Shown here: piece by piece, positions 1 to 12,655 of the stretch
How the letters are laid out: every line of letters begins with the position of its first letter
Position numbering within the stretch: the stretch's first letter is position 1
DNA from: Margaritispora aquatica
Lineage: Eukaryota; Ascomycota; Leotiomycetes; Helotiales; Discinellaceae
DNA: 64,000 nt
Reading direction: 5' to 3'
NCBI GenBank assembly: GCA_007644065.1
Contig: VJWN01000017.1
Coordinates: forward strand, 248,001 to 312,000
The notes under the pieces: generated by a model
Database searches by the model: none
What the model was told of the DNA's origin: nothing
What the model saw: the letters and a program-made list of their open reading frames with translations, nothing else
Made by a program: the position numbers and the translations under genes

Positions 1-1315
1 TTCTCTTCGAGGATACTTATCCTGGCCACGATCAAGTCTGTTCGGAAGGTCGAGTACGTAAGTTGTTGCTTTCAATGAGATATTTCAGTAGTAAGTAAGA
101 GGTGACACCCATGCCCTGAGATAGGTGCATGTAGATTTAGTTCAACTCTGGAGGTGACTCGGACAGTACGTCAAACAAAATACAACCTCTCTCTATACCA
201 ACCATCCAGCTCCATCGAGCAGTCCTTGTCAAAAGCATATCGCAACATAGCCTCGCTTACAGGAACATCAAAATTCATTCATATCAAGCAAGGTGAGCGC
301 AGTCGACGACGTATTGTCCGTACATTCATATTAGTTTCGACAGTCACAATAACAAAGCACCGGAGCAAAAAACTCTACTATTAATGATCAACACTATCAC
401 ATTTGCTCCCTGAAGCAGTAAGATCAGTGTGATCACCAACACCGTATTGAGAATGTAAAAAGCAATCATGCTGAGTCTTTCACATGTTACTACCCCAAAT
501 TAGGGGAGAGAGAGAGCCGATCAGTGATGCCTCCTCCTCCCTAAACACGTATAGGATGTGACACTCCTACTATAATTCTCTTCATATTGATGAAGATCGA
601 AAAAAACACAATGCATCACAATTCACTACACTTCCCACTTGTCTTCCCACTACTTTGTATCGCCTCCCAACAAATCTAGCTAGCCAACAAGCGTACTTTA
701 AGCTCATTCAAAAGAGTATACAAATATGTAAAACCCCTCGAGAGCTCTCAGCTAGAGGCTCAAGTTCAAATGCGGAAAGAAACGGCGCATACTCGCGATT
801 TGACCTCCTCCTAACCTAAGCTACTTACAAACCAGACAAGACAGCTTTCTTCTTCCCATTGTGTGGGGTAAGAACAATCACATATGATACATCCCATTCC
901 CATATAACCACCACATGAAAAGGATTACCCCAAATAATTTTAGGTACAATAAAGTACACCCCAAGTCTTCTCCTAATTACAATCAAATCAGCTACATATA
1001 TTTTAGATCATATTGTTCTCGTCCTGAATTCCATAAGCGAGCGAAGAATAGAGATCCAGCGTAACACCAACTAACTAACCAACACGCCGTGAGAACGATA
1101 TACGATATAAACAGCATACAACCCACAGTACGCGGGATTTGATGGGAGATAAATGCTCCAGAAAACGCCAAAGTCATCTACACCCTCTTCAGCCCGAAAA
1201 GTATAAACATCCTCCTTCGCTCCTCCCACGACTCTGATATCGAATTCGGCAAATACAAATTACATTAATCCGGATACGAATTACAATCTAGTACTCAATC
1301 CATGTCATTTACCAC
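1..1315. other. No supported gene; probable 3' flank
   Basis: No reading frame here looks like a protein. The right end is probably the 3' untranslated region of the minus-strand gene that stops at 1316. The first 60 bases could be the tail of a plus-strand exon running into a GTAAGT-type donor near 53-60, but too little is present to support a gene. A CT/GA-rich stretch occurs around 500-525. Confidence 0.5.
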
Positions 1316-2269
1316 TTAAGCCTCTCTCTTCCCCCTGCCCCTCCCCTCCTTAGCGCCCTCTTTGCCATTCCCCACAAAGCACACCGCACACCGCTCGACA
1401 ACACTATGCCACCTCCGCCTCCACTCGACCTTAAACTTCCTCCTCGCGTCCCGCTCCTTCTCCCTCCCACCTGGACTCGTGCCTGTAGCACTGATCTCCA
1501 CAACCGAGTAGCGATGCGTGATCTTCAGATCCGGGGGATGGCTTCCCAGAGGATTCGTCCCGCGATTCGCAATCGAGTGTCTCTTCTTCCCGGTACCATG
1601 CATATTCCCATTACCATGCATATTCCCGTTTCCAGCCCAAAAGGGCTCTCGACTCGCAGTCGTGCTCGCACTCATATTCTCCTTCTCTTCCCCCACCGGT
1701 GGGTAAGTAGGTGATTTGAGATCGTCGATATCCGACGCGCTGGCGCCAAAACTCAACGCTGAGCCCCTGGTCTGTAGCTGCCTCCCTCTGCTACCACTGA
1801 GCATGGATGAGGCATCGTGAAGCGATTGCGAGCCGACGCTCGAGCGGATTTGCGAGATGGAGCTCTGGGTCCGGATTTGCAGGGGGCGAGTGAGCGTTAG
1901 ACGAACTGCACTCGCGGAAGCACCGTGCGTGTAGAAAACGGGCTGGGGGATAGCGGTGGCTGTCTCGAGACTGCTTGACGGTCGACGCGAGGTCGATGAG
2001 TCGTCGGAATCTGAGTCGTCTGGTTCGGTGAAGGATCGTGAGGATTTGGAGTTCAGGTTTGGAGAAGACGTGGAGTATTTCAGTGTCGTGGTGTCGCTTG
2101 CTGTGGGGGATTTGCGGAATACTGGCGAGGGGAGGAGTTGGGGCGGATTGAGTGTTGTGGGTGTGAGAGGGAGGTCGTGAGGCTGCGAGTTTAAAGAAGG
2201 TTAAGTTTGTTCATGCGTCATGGTTAAGATAGGGACGAGAGTATTCAAACTTACCAGCTGGTTGTTCAT
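1316..2269 (-). CDS. Low-complexity protein of unknown function
   Basis: Two exons: 2269..2255 (the five codons MNNQL) and 2182..1316, separated by a 72-nt intron with GTAAGT donor and CTCGCAG acceptor. The product is 293 aa. It is rich in Ser, Thr, Pro and Arg, has an acidic-serine patch (DDSDSDDSS) near residue 60, a tandem GNGNMHGNGNMHG repeat in the middle, and a basic C-terminus with WRRRWHSVVERCAVCF followed by a Lys/Arg/Gly tail. I recognise no domain. The tiny first exon is supported by the in-frame start just before a clean donor and by the CT-rich leader on the minus strand (2325-2380). Probably a disordered, perhaps nuclear, fungal protein; the function is unknown. Confidence 0.6.
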
Positions 2270-3118
2270 CGTGAATGATGGCGGAGTATTAATTCGATAC
2301 GGCTATTAGGGGTTGCATTGAATATTGAAATTGAAAGCAAAAGGCAAAGGAGAGGGAAAGGGAGAAAGGAAATGTAAAAGAGCACACACGCTCCCATCTT
2401 CTCATCCACCATATCAAAATTTGTCTTGCACAAGGTGTTGGCAATCTGTGTCAATATCACAAAGACATGTGTTGTGCTCAGCGGGTGTGTCGTGGCGGCG
2501 CAGAAGTGCGGACCATTTGGGTTCGTTCATCAACTGAGCTGAAACATATCCAGTGAAAATGGTTTAATAGTGATGTCTTAGAACTCCACGTTCGGCTATC
2601 GAAGAAAAGAAGAAATCAAAAAAGCAAATCAGCATGTTTGTGGCTTGCATAAGCAAGACATTTAATGAAGATTGGTCCTGCAGAAAAAGCACACAGGGCA
2701 GATCACTTCCGATCTTGACCATTCCAGCAGCCAGGATCGATGAGATCACGACTCTTGTAAGAATGAGAGCATGGAATGAGCACTTGTCATGTAAGTCATC
2801 CTGTCGCTACCTTCTGGCTATGAGAAATTCCTGTAAACCGTTGGCAAAACGGCGAGATTCAATGTTTTGAGTAGTGTTGGTCTCAGACTATGTACGAAAC
2901 AGACGAACAATGTCTCCTCCTATCCATTTTTCTTCTTCCCCACATCGATCACGGCTTCCATCCACAGATAGTGATAAAGATGATACGTTCAAATGAGTGC
3001 CCTGACTACGCCACTCCGTTGCACAAGACTTAGTTAGTCCTGTATGACTAGCAAGACTCCTCACTGCTAAACTTGGGAACAAAGAGTGAAAAATAAAATA
3101 CTGCATATGTCTCAGCGT
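2270..3118. other. Intergenic: promoter of the 293-aa gene and 3' flank of the aquaporin
   Basis: The segment 2325-2380 is almost pure purine on the plus strand, so CT-rich on the minus strand, as expected of a fungal core promoter or leader for the gene to its left. Nothing else is identifiable; short frames here have no family likeness. Confidence 0.5.
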
Positions 3119-4458
3119 CTAGTCCGCATAACACTCGGGAAGTGCAGCTACCTCCTCCTTTTTGGCTTGAGCGGGTGCAACCGATGAAGGAGCTGGATAC
3201 ACGACCGGTGCTGGCGTAGAAACGGGGATAGGTGCTAAAACTGAGGCAGACGGAACTTCTTGAACAATAGTAGGCTTTGGTACAGAAATTGGTGCTGGAA
3301 CGGGTGCTAACACTGAAGCTGAAGGTATTGCTGCACTTGCCGACTGAGATGCTGGCATGACAGAAGACTCTCTGGGCGGAATTGGCTTCTTCGTTGGAGG
3401 AGCAGCAGGTGTATGTCTGTCAGATGCAACGTGCTCGAGAGGCGCCATAGACGACTGTCTTTGGATTTGTTGTTTGAGTAGGAATTTTTCGTGTCCATCA
3501 TCATCGTGAGCTGTCTCATACTCCAAAGCCTTCACAAGCTTGTATATGAGTACAGCAACGACAGTGCCTGATATTGGTCCAACCCAATATATCCAGTGGT
3601 AGTACGGAAAGTCTCGATTGAGAATACATGGAGCCAAAGCACGTGCTGGATTAACAGCACCACCAGTATAGAATAGTCCTAAGCACAGAAGTTAGCTATG
3701 AAAACACGCTAGGCTCGCTAGGACATACCAATCAATTGAGAGATGAAAACGGACAATCCAATGCCAACGGGTGCCAAATGTGTTCCAGCATGTTCCTCAG
3801 CAGCCAGCATGAAAATCACAAAGACAAGTTGACCAGTCAACAGCATCTCTATAACAACACCTTGAGCTGGACTTGTACCGGCACCCAGACCAACAGCTAC
3901 GCCAAGGCCACCGTTGAATAGAGCGTTGACAATGTAGGCAGCAATGATAGTCGCTGAAGTTTGTGCTATAACTAGAAAAAGACAGCGGGCCCAAGTGATG
4001 GCACCAATTAAGGCCATGCCAAGAGAGACCTTGAAATGATCAGTATGAATTCGGAAACTTGGTCTGGACAGATTGATGTGGGAATAGAAGCTTACCACAG
4101 GATTGAATAGACCTCCGCTTATACGAAAGAATGTCCATGCGCAGACCACCAAACTGAATCCGACAGCCAATGAAGCATATAAAAGCTGTGAAGGAGACGC
4201 TCCAGGTGGTGTAGTAGAGACTCCTTCACCTTGGTCCTGATTTGAAGATGCACCGCCAACCTCCACACCACTGAAAGCGAGTGTCACGAATAACATTGTA
4301 CCGAGAAACTCCCCAATTGTAGCAACGACATGACCGCGTGCACCAGGAGGAAGGACTTCGAAAAGGGCTCTGAAGATGTGTTTGAGAGGATCGGCTCGAC
4401 CAAGTTCGGTTCGTGAATGTTGGAGGTTCATGGTCGGAGCTCGAGAAGGATAATCCAT
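3119..4458 (-). CDS. Aquaporin (MIP family) with long Pro/Ala-rich tail
   Basis: Membrane channel of the major intrinsic protein family, for water or small neutral solutes. Three exons: 4458..4096, 4029..3729 and 3678..3119; both introns (66 and 50 nt) have GTAAGC/GTATGT donors. The product is 407 aa. The two hemichannel loops are visible: SGGLFNPV at about 114-121, where the usual NPA is NPV, and GGAVNPARA at 227-235, with the canonical NPA and following Arg. Six hydrophobic segments lie between about 45 and 265. After residue 280 comes a cytosolic tail of over 100 residues, rich in Pro, Ala, Val and Ser, far longer than in classical water channels. The frame stays open upstream to 4611, but the start at MDYPSRAP fits the family better. 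Substrate cannot be assigned from sequence alone. Confidence 0.9.
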
Positions 4459-4866
4459 CGTGTAGGCTAAGGAACTGAAGATCGAGCGAGTATAGGTCGA
4501 GTAATTGATACAGGATTCCAGGATTGTTGAGAGTGATGAAGGATGATACTGATTTTTGATATAGGTTTTCGAGGTCGGATGAGTAGAGAAAAGATGAGAA
4601 TTGTTGAACATTTCAAAGGTTCATTTTATACAAGTCGTCCTTTCCTGTAGCTCAGCACAGCGAGAAGGGATCATAATAGGTATTGTAGCTTAACCTGAAT
4701 TTGGGTCTGAATCGTGACTTCTCCATTGTAACGGAAAGTGAAAAGGAAGGAATGAATGATTCAAGAAGGACAAATCGAGAACGACGTGATGCCTTAGTTT
4801 TACCTCTTCTCGGAGGACTTCCAACTCATAAGCGAGGTATAAACTCATCTGATTTTAGATACATTC

Positions 4867-6285
4867 CTATAACTTGGGCGACGACTTCCCAGCCCTCTCA
4901 TACATCTCATTCTCCCACGCAAAATACAGTTCAACCATCTTTGGATCACCAGGCGGGACGATCTGACTTCCCACAATCCCCGACATACCGCCAATTCTAT
5001 CAATAAACCACGTCAAATTCGGCAGTCCTCCCCAAGCCAGGGTGCCCTTCTTCCTCCCAGCCAAATCTTCCATCACAACAGCACCGCCGAGTCCGTACTG
5101 TACTTTGGTTCCTGGTGGGTAGCCGCCATACACCCGGTTCATCTCAGGGATTTTCAACTTCCGCATGAAAGCCCTCTGGCTAGCAGCGTTGAGTTGTGGA
5201 GTGAATAGTTCATTGATACTGGCGTTTGTTAGGATCTTCTCGTCGGCGACAAGAATGCTGTGAAGCAGCTTTTGGTAGTCGACAGGAGATCCAAAGCCGC
5301 CAGCACCACCTGAGCATCCGTTCGTTCTGAGATTCCAGACTGTGTCCTTGCTATACACAACCTTGTTTTCTGGGTTGGCGGCTGTGCCATACATGGTGAT
5401 CCCGCCTTCTCTCTCGCTCATATCTACGAGTCTATTGGAGATATCGGGATTGCGTGTTGGATAAAAGCTAAAATTTGATACGCCGAGAGGTGCCCAAATG
5501 TTCTTGTTCATGTATTCCTCGAGGGACATATTATTGTTGGCTCGCTCAACCGCCCACCCAGCCCAGTCTAAACCAACGCTGTATTCCCAACTTTCGCCGG
5601 GCTCGAATAGTAGTGGGAAAGTGCAGGCTTCGATTGGAGAGCCACTGACACCCAGATTTGGTGTGAATCCATTCATTTTCCGGTAACGCATTAGGGTTGG
5701 GTCTCGATGGTGTTAGTCATGGATCGCATATGCTTTGAGAAACTCACTGAAAACATCATAGCCCAGTCCAGAGGTATGGGTCAGTAGATGCCTCAAAGTG
5801 ATAGTCTTCTTGCTATCAACCAAGATTGGCTTTCCTCTGGGGCCTTCTTCAAAGCCCTTCAGAATTTTGATGTCCTTTAGCTCTGGCAGTAGTCTCGTGA
5901 CATCCTCGTCAAGTGTGAGAAGTCCTTTCTCGACACATTGCATAACAGATACTGCCGTGAGAAGTCTGTAGGCAGTTAGTAAGTAAACCTGTTCCAAAGA
6001 AGCAATTTAGAGCAGTAGAAATCAAGAACGTACTTCGTACATGAAGCATACCACATCACAGCATCAACAGGCATAGGATCCGACCTCGTGCGATCTCTCA
6101 AGCTCCGACGACCAAAAGCCTTTGCATACCGAAAGCTCCCTGACAAACACTATCAATCACACAACCCTTTCGAATATACAATTGAACTCACCATCTCGAC
6201 TTCCAGCCACGAATATAGCACCGGGAATATCACGCTCCTTGCATGCTCTTTCCGCCTTCTCCTCAAAAGTCTCGCTAGCAACCAT
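4867..6285 (-). CDS. Serine beta-lactamase-like hydrolase (EstB type)
   Basis: Serine hydrolase of the beta-lactamase/esterase superfamily (class C, EstB-like). Fungal members often act as esterases or in secondary-metabolite tailoring. Four exons: 6285..6192, 6139..6034, 5965..5748 and 5702..4867; total 417 aa. The nucleophile motif SCTK (S64, K67) spans the second intron and is restored only by splicing, which supports the model. The second catalytic motif is YSV at about 180, where class C enzymes have YxN. HLLTHTSGLGYD and FNPTLMRYR are typical of the group, and a C-terminal WGG precedes the last conserved block. No signal peptide is seen, so it is likely cytosolic. It follows the aquaporin's upstream region with about 400 bp between them; no clear pathway context. 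Confidence 0.88.
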
Positions 6286-7417
6286 GATGTCGTGTGGCCA
6301 GCTTGAGTTGGTTTTCAAGCACACTCTGGAATTTTAGGAGAACAGAAGCAATGATCGATCATGACGGGCGATAAGTTCAAACCAATGTATCACCGTAGTA
6401 CTATACTGTGGTACGGAGTATCTGGTCCCAGCCTCGGTATTATTGTTGCTGGCGCCACACCCCTCTCGACCCCACCACCATCTCGTATACCCCATTCGAT
6501 ACCATGCCTTCGGAAGATTTAGCATAGCAAGGTACCTCCTAGCGGCACTAACCTTAATTTTATGGTAGTGTCTATCTAGCAAGATGTCCAGGAGAGAAAT
6601 TTTGGCGCAAGTGGAGGAGTTTGACATGTGGATTCTGAGGCGAACGGTTTAAGACCTGGTATCCGAACCCCCAAGAAGCGTTTCATGATACTGCAGTATC
6701 AAGTGATCCTGGTGTATATGCAGGTTTGTATGTATTGTAAGACTACCCATGAAAGAAAGATGAGTTGTTGTTTTCATTGTCAGCTTAGCTACTTAGACGT
6801 TCATATGAGCGATTGGTTGCGGATGCTTGATGATGTACGACCCATTGCATTTCAGCTTCGACTTAATACATGTCAACAGCCTAAATTGTTTTCTTTTCAG
6901 CTCGAGATCGCATATTGTAACGTGTTCGATCAAAACAGAATCCCGACTGAGGCTCACTTTGCTGTCGTCAAATTAGACTAGAGATGCATGCTGATGCCGA
7001 AGTATAGATTTGACATGCTTCGTTGATCTGGTGAAGCTTGATTCTGGTGTGTTTGTTTGAGACGATGGTTGACAGCTAAGAATTTATTCTGTTTGGTGAT
7101 ATGGTTGCAAGATAACGAGCTTGGGAGTTTATGGGATTTTGGGGTTAGTAGGTCTAAGCTCAAAGTCAAATATAGTATCGTATAGATGTGCAGAGCAAGC
7201 AAAGGCTCATATGAACCTTGAGTTCTTGAAAGATAGATATTGATATGATCATTCATTCGCTTTTCTTTAAAGCTTCGTCGAAGAGACCCCTTACAGTACT
7301 TTACAACCTGGAAGATATCCCATGTCCTCCCTGAACGCCTTGCCAATGCCTCAAAGTATCACTCACGCCACGTCATCATACAAGAAGCTCTTGTACACAC
7401 AAATAGTCATATAACGC
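6286..7417. other. Intergenic, no supported gene
   Basis: 1.1 kb holding the promoter of the hydrolase on the left and the 3' flank of the mannosyltransferase on the right. The frames of up to 122 codons found here show no domain, signal peptide or splice context. Confidence 0.5.
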
Positions 7418-8755
7418 TCATCCCATACCAACATATTTGAACCAATTAGGCCTGCAGTCTTCCTTCATTAACCACGACTCTCCGTCTGTGAATCGTCCCG
7501 CTACGCAACCCTTACACTTGGGTGAGTTAGGACAATTGAAGTAAGGGATGTGCTGGTATCCGATGTCGCGGAACCTAGTATGCTGTTAGCTGGATGATGT
7601 AATTAGTAGTGACAGGACAAACGTACCAATGGATCTTGCTCGAATCCTCAAATAGACCCAATGCAATACTGTGTACTGGCGCATCTCCCCATCTCTCGTA
7701 GAAGAAACCTCCAGCACGATCGAGGTGATTGAAGTAATCCTCATATGCTTGACTCCTCCAGAAGCTCAAATCTGCAATCTCGAAATTAGACCAGAAATGG
7801 CAAGTCGAATATCCGTTCGCCTTATCATTGTGCTCTGGTCTCCTAGCAGCGTCCGTCACCCATCTCATAGCGTTGTTCTCGTGCAGGTACTCGGGATGCT
7901 GCGCGATGAACTTCGTGGTCTCGGGCCAGAGTGTAGGAATCGACTGCGGCGCGTCGTAAAGGTTGATCGTGAAGCCATATGTTTTGTTGCGGTCTTGCAT
8001 GTATCTGAAGACATCGTAGTCGACATCGCAGAAGAAGTGAACCTTGGGCTCAACGCGCCAGTAGTATTGGGTATTTGCGAGCGCAGGGTGCTTGTAAAAG
8101 AGGCCACTGTTCCATCGGCACATCTGATGATAGGATTTCAAGCTTCCGTATTGAATATCGTTCTCCTTCAGGATCTTGGCAGATTCGTCAAATAGCTCGT
8201 TGTCGATCCATGATGGCACGTCCCAATGTTCCTTTGGTATCAATTCTAGAGAATGATTAGCTGCGAACATTGGCAATTGAGTCGAGATATTTACCGTATT
8301 TGCATTCGGCCTTTGTCTCTGCCTGTGTCCTCTTCTTGAACTCTTCCGTGAAGGGAACCTCGTTGAAGAATGTCCATGGATAATTGAACTTCGAGTTCCA
8401 GGTTCGTTCGAGATCTCGCATCGCCTGCACCATACCATCCACCTCCTCATTGCGGACTAATGATAACAGTGTTGCATTGATTCTGTTTGTGCCTTCTGCG
8501 CCTAACCCATAACCTTGCGTTGCTCTCCATAACTCTCCTTCGGGTTCTCCAGTCACTATAGTTTCAGTCAGCGATTATGATCCAAAGGTATCGGATCATG
8601 CGCATACAATCCAGATTTGGATCTCTTTCCATATTCTCCAGCGTGTCCCCAGGTCCTTTAGGTACACTCGCAGGTCCCCAGACCTGATATATGAAGAAAA
8701 CCCATAGCCCTACTGCTAAAAGACCCAATACTCTAACTGGTCTTGCTATCGCCAT
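7418..8755 (-). CDS. Alpha-1,2-mannosyltransferase, KTR/MNT family (GT15)
   Basis: Golgi type II membrane glycosyltransferase that adds alpha-1,2-mannose from GDP-mannose to O- or N-linked glycans. Four exons: 8755..8608, 8555..8295, 8245..7627 and 7574..7418; 394 aa, close to yeast Ktr1p. Residues 7-26 form the signal anchor (GLLAVGLWVFFIYQVW) after a short cytosolic end. Family blocks are intact: NATLLSLVRNEEV, YPWTFFNEVPF, MCRWNSGLFY, KVHFFCDVDYD, and RWGDAPVHSIALGLF near the catalytic region. The last exon restores the classic ending WFRDIGYQHIPYFNCPNSPKCKGC with a terminal RPNWFKY. The 241-bp gap to the divergent GCP5-like gene probably holds both promoters. Confidence 0.95.
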
Positions 8756-8996
8756 AATTGATGTCTGTCGAAGAAAAATGCCCTTGCTCGTCTGCCAACA
8801 AAAAATAGCTGGCCATATGTCAGAACCCCTTATCGGGAAATTCCGACCAAAGCTTGATTGTCTCTGACGCGGCGCAATGGGTTATGTAAGCGACTCTTCG
8901 TCACGTCTCCCCAACTCTGTACGCGTTGGCGATACTGGTGGCAGTCTTGGAGGTTGTAACTCATCTGGATAGTTACTATAAAGACATGATCTCACG

Positions 8997-11911
8997 ATGG
9001 CGCATATTATTAAGCTAGGTCAACTTACAGATGAGCTTTTATTGCTCATAACTGGCACATCTGCAAAGGTAAACAAATTACGCTACATTGTTCAAGCTTT
9101 CTTATAAAGTATTCCATTACATTATTTCCTATACCTGTCAATACCTTCTCAGCTGATACGAGTGTAGTCTGAGCCTGCGAGGTTTAATACTTATCGAGAA
9201 AGTGCCCTCAGAGTTCTGCGTTCCCATGCTTATCCTCGAACAAACCAATTCGAAATCGCTAGTAGTCTGGATGGACTAGAAGAGAAATTTAGAGTGTATA
9301 ATGAGGATCCACTGGCAGATGCACTGCGGGAGAGATTGGATACACTAGATCAATTGGATGTGAAACTATCACCCGAGATATTGCATCTTCTTCTCGAATT
9401 ATCCGACAAACCGGTTACGAAGTCTAAGTTGGAGGACCTCGAGACTCTCAAAGAACCAGAGCCTGATCCTGGACCTCCCTTGAAATGGAAAGATCTAGTA
9501 GCAGAGGACCCAGAGCTACGGGATAAAAACCTTTGGTTGGTTACACTTGATTTCAAATCTTCTAGATGAAGTTAACCAAACCTAGGCGGAATGTTGATTT
9601 CGCTGCAGCAAGCTCAGACGAGGACAGTGACGACCTATCTGAGATTTCTGAACCAACGAATTTTACCGCAACATCAAGCGTTGAGCATGACGTCCAACAA
9701 CGACCAGAAGATTACAGGGTGGACGCAATCGAGGCAGAGCAATTACAAGCACTCCGGCAGGCACAGTTTTGGCGAAAGAATCCAGCTGTCAATGGTGTAC
9801 GACTGGAGACTATCAAAGTGCCCATCACTGAACTTCAATCTATTCGAGAAGTCCTTTTGATGCTCGGAGGTCTGAATACATCACTATTTGAAACGACTTC
9901 TGACAAGCCATTTACAATAGAGCCCTCGAAAAGGTTTGTATGGAGTCACTCTTCTCCCGAAACTTTTCTCAATCTCACAAAGACATTTGCGGAGTCGGGT
10001 TCTAGTCTTGCTCGCCTCCGAACATGGGTGAAGCGTGTTGAACCGATACCTCTGATTCAGGTATTACAAGGTTCAATCGCTGAACGATTAGCAAATTTGG
10101 ATCGAAATTTGTCAATTATCGAAAGCGGATTCCTAGACCTATCGGGAGATGTTGTTGTTAGCATTCTCAAGGTTCAAGCAGAATTACAATCGTCGATACA
10201 ACCTCTCCTGAGACTCGCTACTGTTATCGAGAAACTGGTTTCTGAAAGATACGGTCACGCTTTTCGCTATCTTGAGATTCTTTATGACGAGACATGCACA
10301 TCTCAAATGGCCGGAGATTCTGAAATGTATGAATTTATGGGTAAAATATTCTTCCAGTGCTTTCAGGTATATCTTCGCCCCATAAGATCATGGATGGAGG
10401 AAGGTGAGCTGAGCAAAGGTGACAAAGTGTTCTTCGTTTCAGAAGCAACAGGAGATAGTGACTTATCATCGTTATGGCAGTCCAAATTCAAGATCCGGAA
10501 AACTCAGGATGGTGTCCTTCACGCTCCACGGTTTCTGAGTGCAGCGGCCAATAAGATATTTACCGCTGGCAAAAGCGTGGTAATGCTGAAGCATTTGAAT
10601 CAGTTTGAGGTGTTCAAAAAAGCGAGCAATACATATGAGCCAAGTCTGGATTTCAAGTCTGTATGCAATCCTAGACTGCTTGGTCTTGCACCATTCCCTG
10701 AGCTTTTCGATGCTGCTTTCGATGCATGGGTTCAGAGCAAGCACCACCAGGCTTCATTGCTACTCAAGAGGACTCTTTTTGAGTCTTTTGGCCTTCATAC
10801 ATCAGTTGATGCTCTCGCAAGCATATATTTTCTAAGTGACGGAATTATAACATCAGCATTTGCTGGGTCCATCTTCAACAAGCTAGATACCTTGAATAAT
10901 TCCTGGAATGATGGATTCCTACTTACAGAATTAGCTCAGAGTACCTTTGGTACCCTGTCCGCAGTTGTCCCGGATCGTCTTCGCGCGCACATACTGTCAC
11001 TATCTCGGAGACAACAGGATGTTGTCACATGTCGGAGGACTGTGAAAGCTCTCTCAATAATTGAGATGAGATACAATCTGTCATGGCCAATCCAGACAAT
11101 CATAACAACCGGTTCTGTCTCATACTACAAGCGGATCTTTACATTTCTCTTACAGATTCAACGAAGCTCTCACATTCTCTCCCGAGAACGTTTGATCAAG
11201 GACGACCTCTCAATATGCAGCAGTTCTGATGAACGTGCGCTCTATTTCTCTCTACGAGCAGCCCTGCTTTGGTTCAATCAAATGATGTACTACTATCTAA
11301 CCTCTATTGTTCTCGAGCCTTGTTCACAGAGAGTGCGCTTAGATTTGAAGAATGCGGAAGATGTGAACGCCATGATCGATATTCACAACATGTTTGTCAA
11401 AAAAATTACCGATCAAGCTCTTCTAGGCAGCAGATTGGAACTCATCCACAAGACCGTCGTAAAGATCCTGGACCTTGGAATTAAGCTCGAAGACGCACGA
11501 GCAGCTAACGCTGTCGCTAGTAAGGAAGCTATGGAGCAGCAGCAGGAGATGATGGACGTCTCGATGGCGAGTCTAGGTCTCACGCCAAAACGTAGGACGA
11601 AGCAAACTTACAATTTTCGCCAAAGTTTAAGCAAAGTACGGCAGGAGATAGATTCCGATTCTGATGGAGAGGAAGACCAAGATGTTGATGTTGATTTGAG
11701 CATTATGTCTATGCTTGACGAAGACAAAGGCGATGTGCTGTATGTTGATAAATTGCGAAAAATGAAGGCAGATTTCGATAGACTAGTCCGCTTCGTGGCT
11801 ACGGGCTTGAAGGGAGTTGCAAGGGCTGCTGGTGGGGATGCAGCTAGGAGTTGGGATACGCTTGCGGAGATGCTGGAGTCTGGGTTGGTGAATGGGGCGA
11901 GTAGATACTGA
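8997..11911 (+). CDS. Gamma-tubulin complex component, GCP5-like
   Basis: Spc97/Spc98 (GCP) family subunit of the gamma-tubulin ring complex, which nucleates microtubules at spindle pole bodies. Three exons: 8997-9068, 9168-9535 and 9586-11911; 921 aa. Exon 1 encodes MAHIIKLGQLTDELLLLITG, a typical GCP N-terminus. The second intron is only 50 nt and joins LKWKDLVAEDPEL..NLW to RNVDFAAASSDEDS, the tryptophan plus acidic block that separates the N-terminal helices from the GRIP1 region in GCP5. GRIP1 covers roughly 190-560 (contains IRSWMEEGELS) and GRIP2 runs to the C-terminus (LLWFNQMMYYYLTSIVLEP). An acidic insert (DSDSDGEEDQDVDVD) lies near residue 850. Length and motifs favour GCP5 over GCP4 or GCP6, but subfamily is an inference. 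Confidence 0.85.
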
Positions 11912-12655
11912 TAGTTATGATACCCTTTGCTTTCAACTCATTCCTAAGTTGATCGCTTGCTTGCAATTTTCTCTTTGCTTGTTGGGGTTAACTTTGAAGA
12001 ATTCTTCGAAAACTACGAAATATGTACTGATCTGAGAAGACATTCGTCCGAAACACAACCACTTCTTCCACATTTAAGTATAGACTGACGAAAACTGGAA
12101 TATGTCATTGCCCTCGAGATAGAATGACATCAAAAGTCTAGCGTATATTTGGTGGGGATTGAGAGCACTGTTCCCACTTTAGTGTTTCCCCTTTACTCAT
12201 GACCCTAATAATTTCTAGTACCTTCATAGTTTGTATTTGCAATGCTATATCTTTAAATTGTGCGCTAAATTTGTCCGACGTCTGTAGATCTCAACGCTAA
12301 CATCTACAGACCGTATACCCCGGGAGGATACCAGAAACTCGAAATTTCTACAATCTTTCACAGCTTATTTTTCTGACAGTGGCCCTGTCCATTTGACCCA
12401 CACTTACTTCAGCTTTACGATAGGCGAATTCTGACCGCATACGAGGAATACAAATCCCAACACAAAGTAGATCCAAGCCAAAGCGGTGAGGTGTGATGTC
12501 TTAGGTCTTAGCTTTCTGCGCAGAACAGGGGCCCATGTAAGCTTAAAATGATCTCACGTCAGATCTTTAGGCGAAATTTCTCCTATAGTATGTATCTCCG
12601 TACTGCATCCCAAAAAGTATGTTTCTCGAAAAACCCCTTTACAACCATTCCTTAA
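11912..12655. other. Intergenic, nothing recognised
   Basis: 3' flank of the GCP5-like gene and promoter of the downstream gene. No RNA gene, repeat or coding relic seen. Confidence 0.5.

Noticed and set aside
1..60. Possible plus-strand exon end (LFEDTYPGHDQVCSEG) before a GTAAGT
   Set aside because: Only about 20 codons are visible and no downstream exon could be joined with confidence.
154..384. 76-codon plus-strand frame
   Set aside because: Starts at GTG, has no domain, and lies in AT-rich flanking sequence.
992..1177. Hydrophobic minus-strand frame of 61 codons
   Set aside because: Lies in the probable 3' untranslated region of the 293-aa gene; no splice link or family.
6334..6981. 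Frames of about 100 codons on both strands
   Set aside because: No family likeness, and they overlap the hydrolase promoter.
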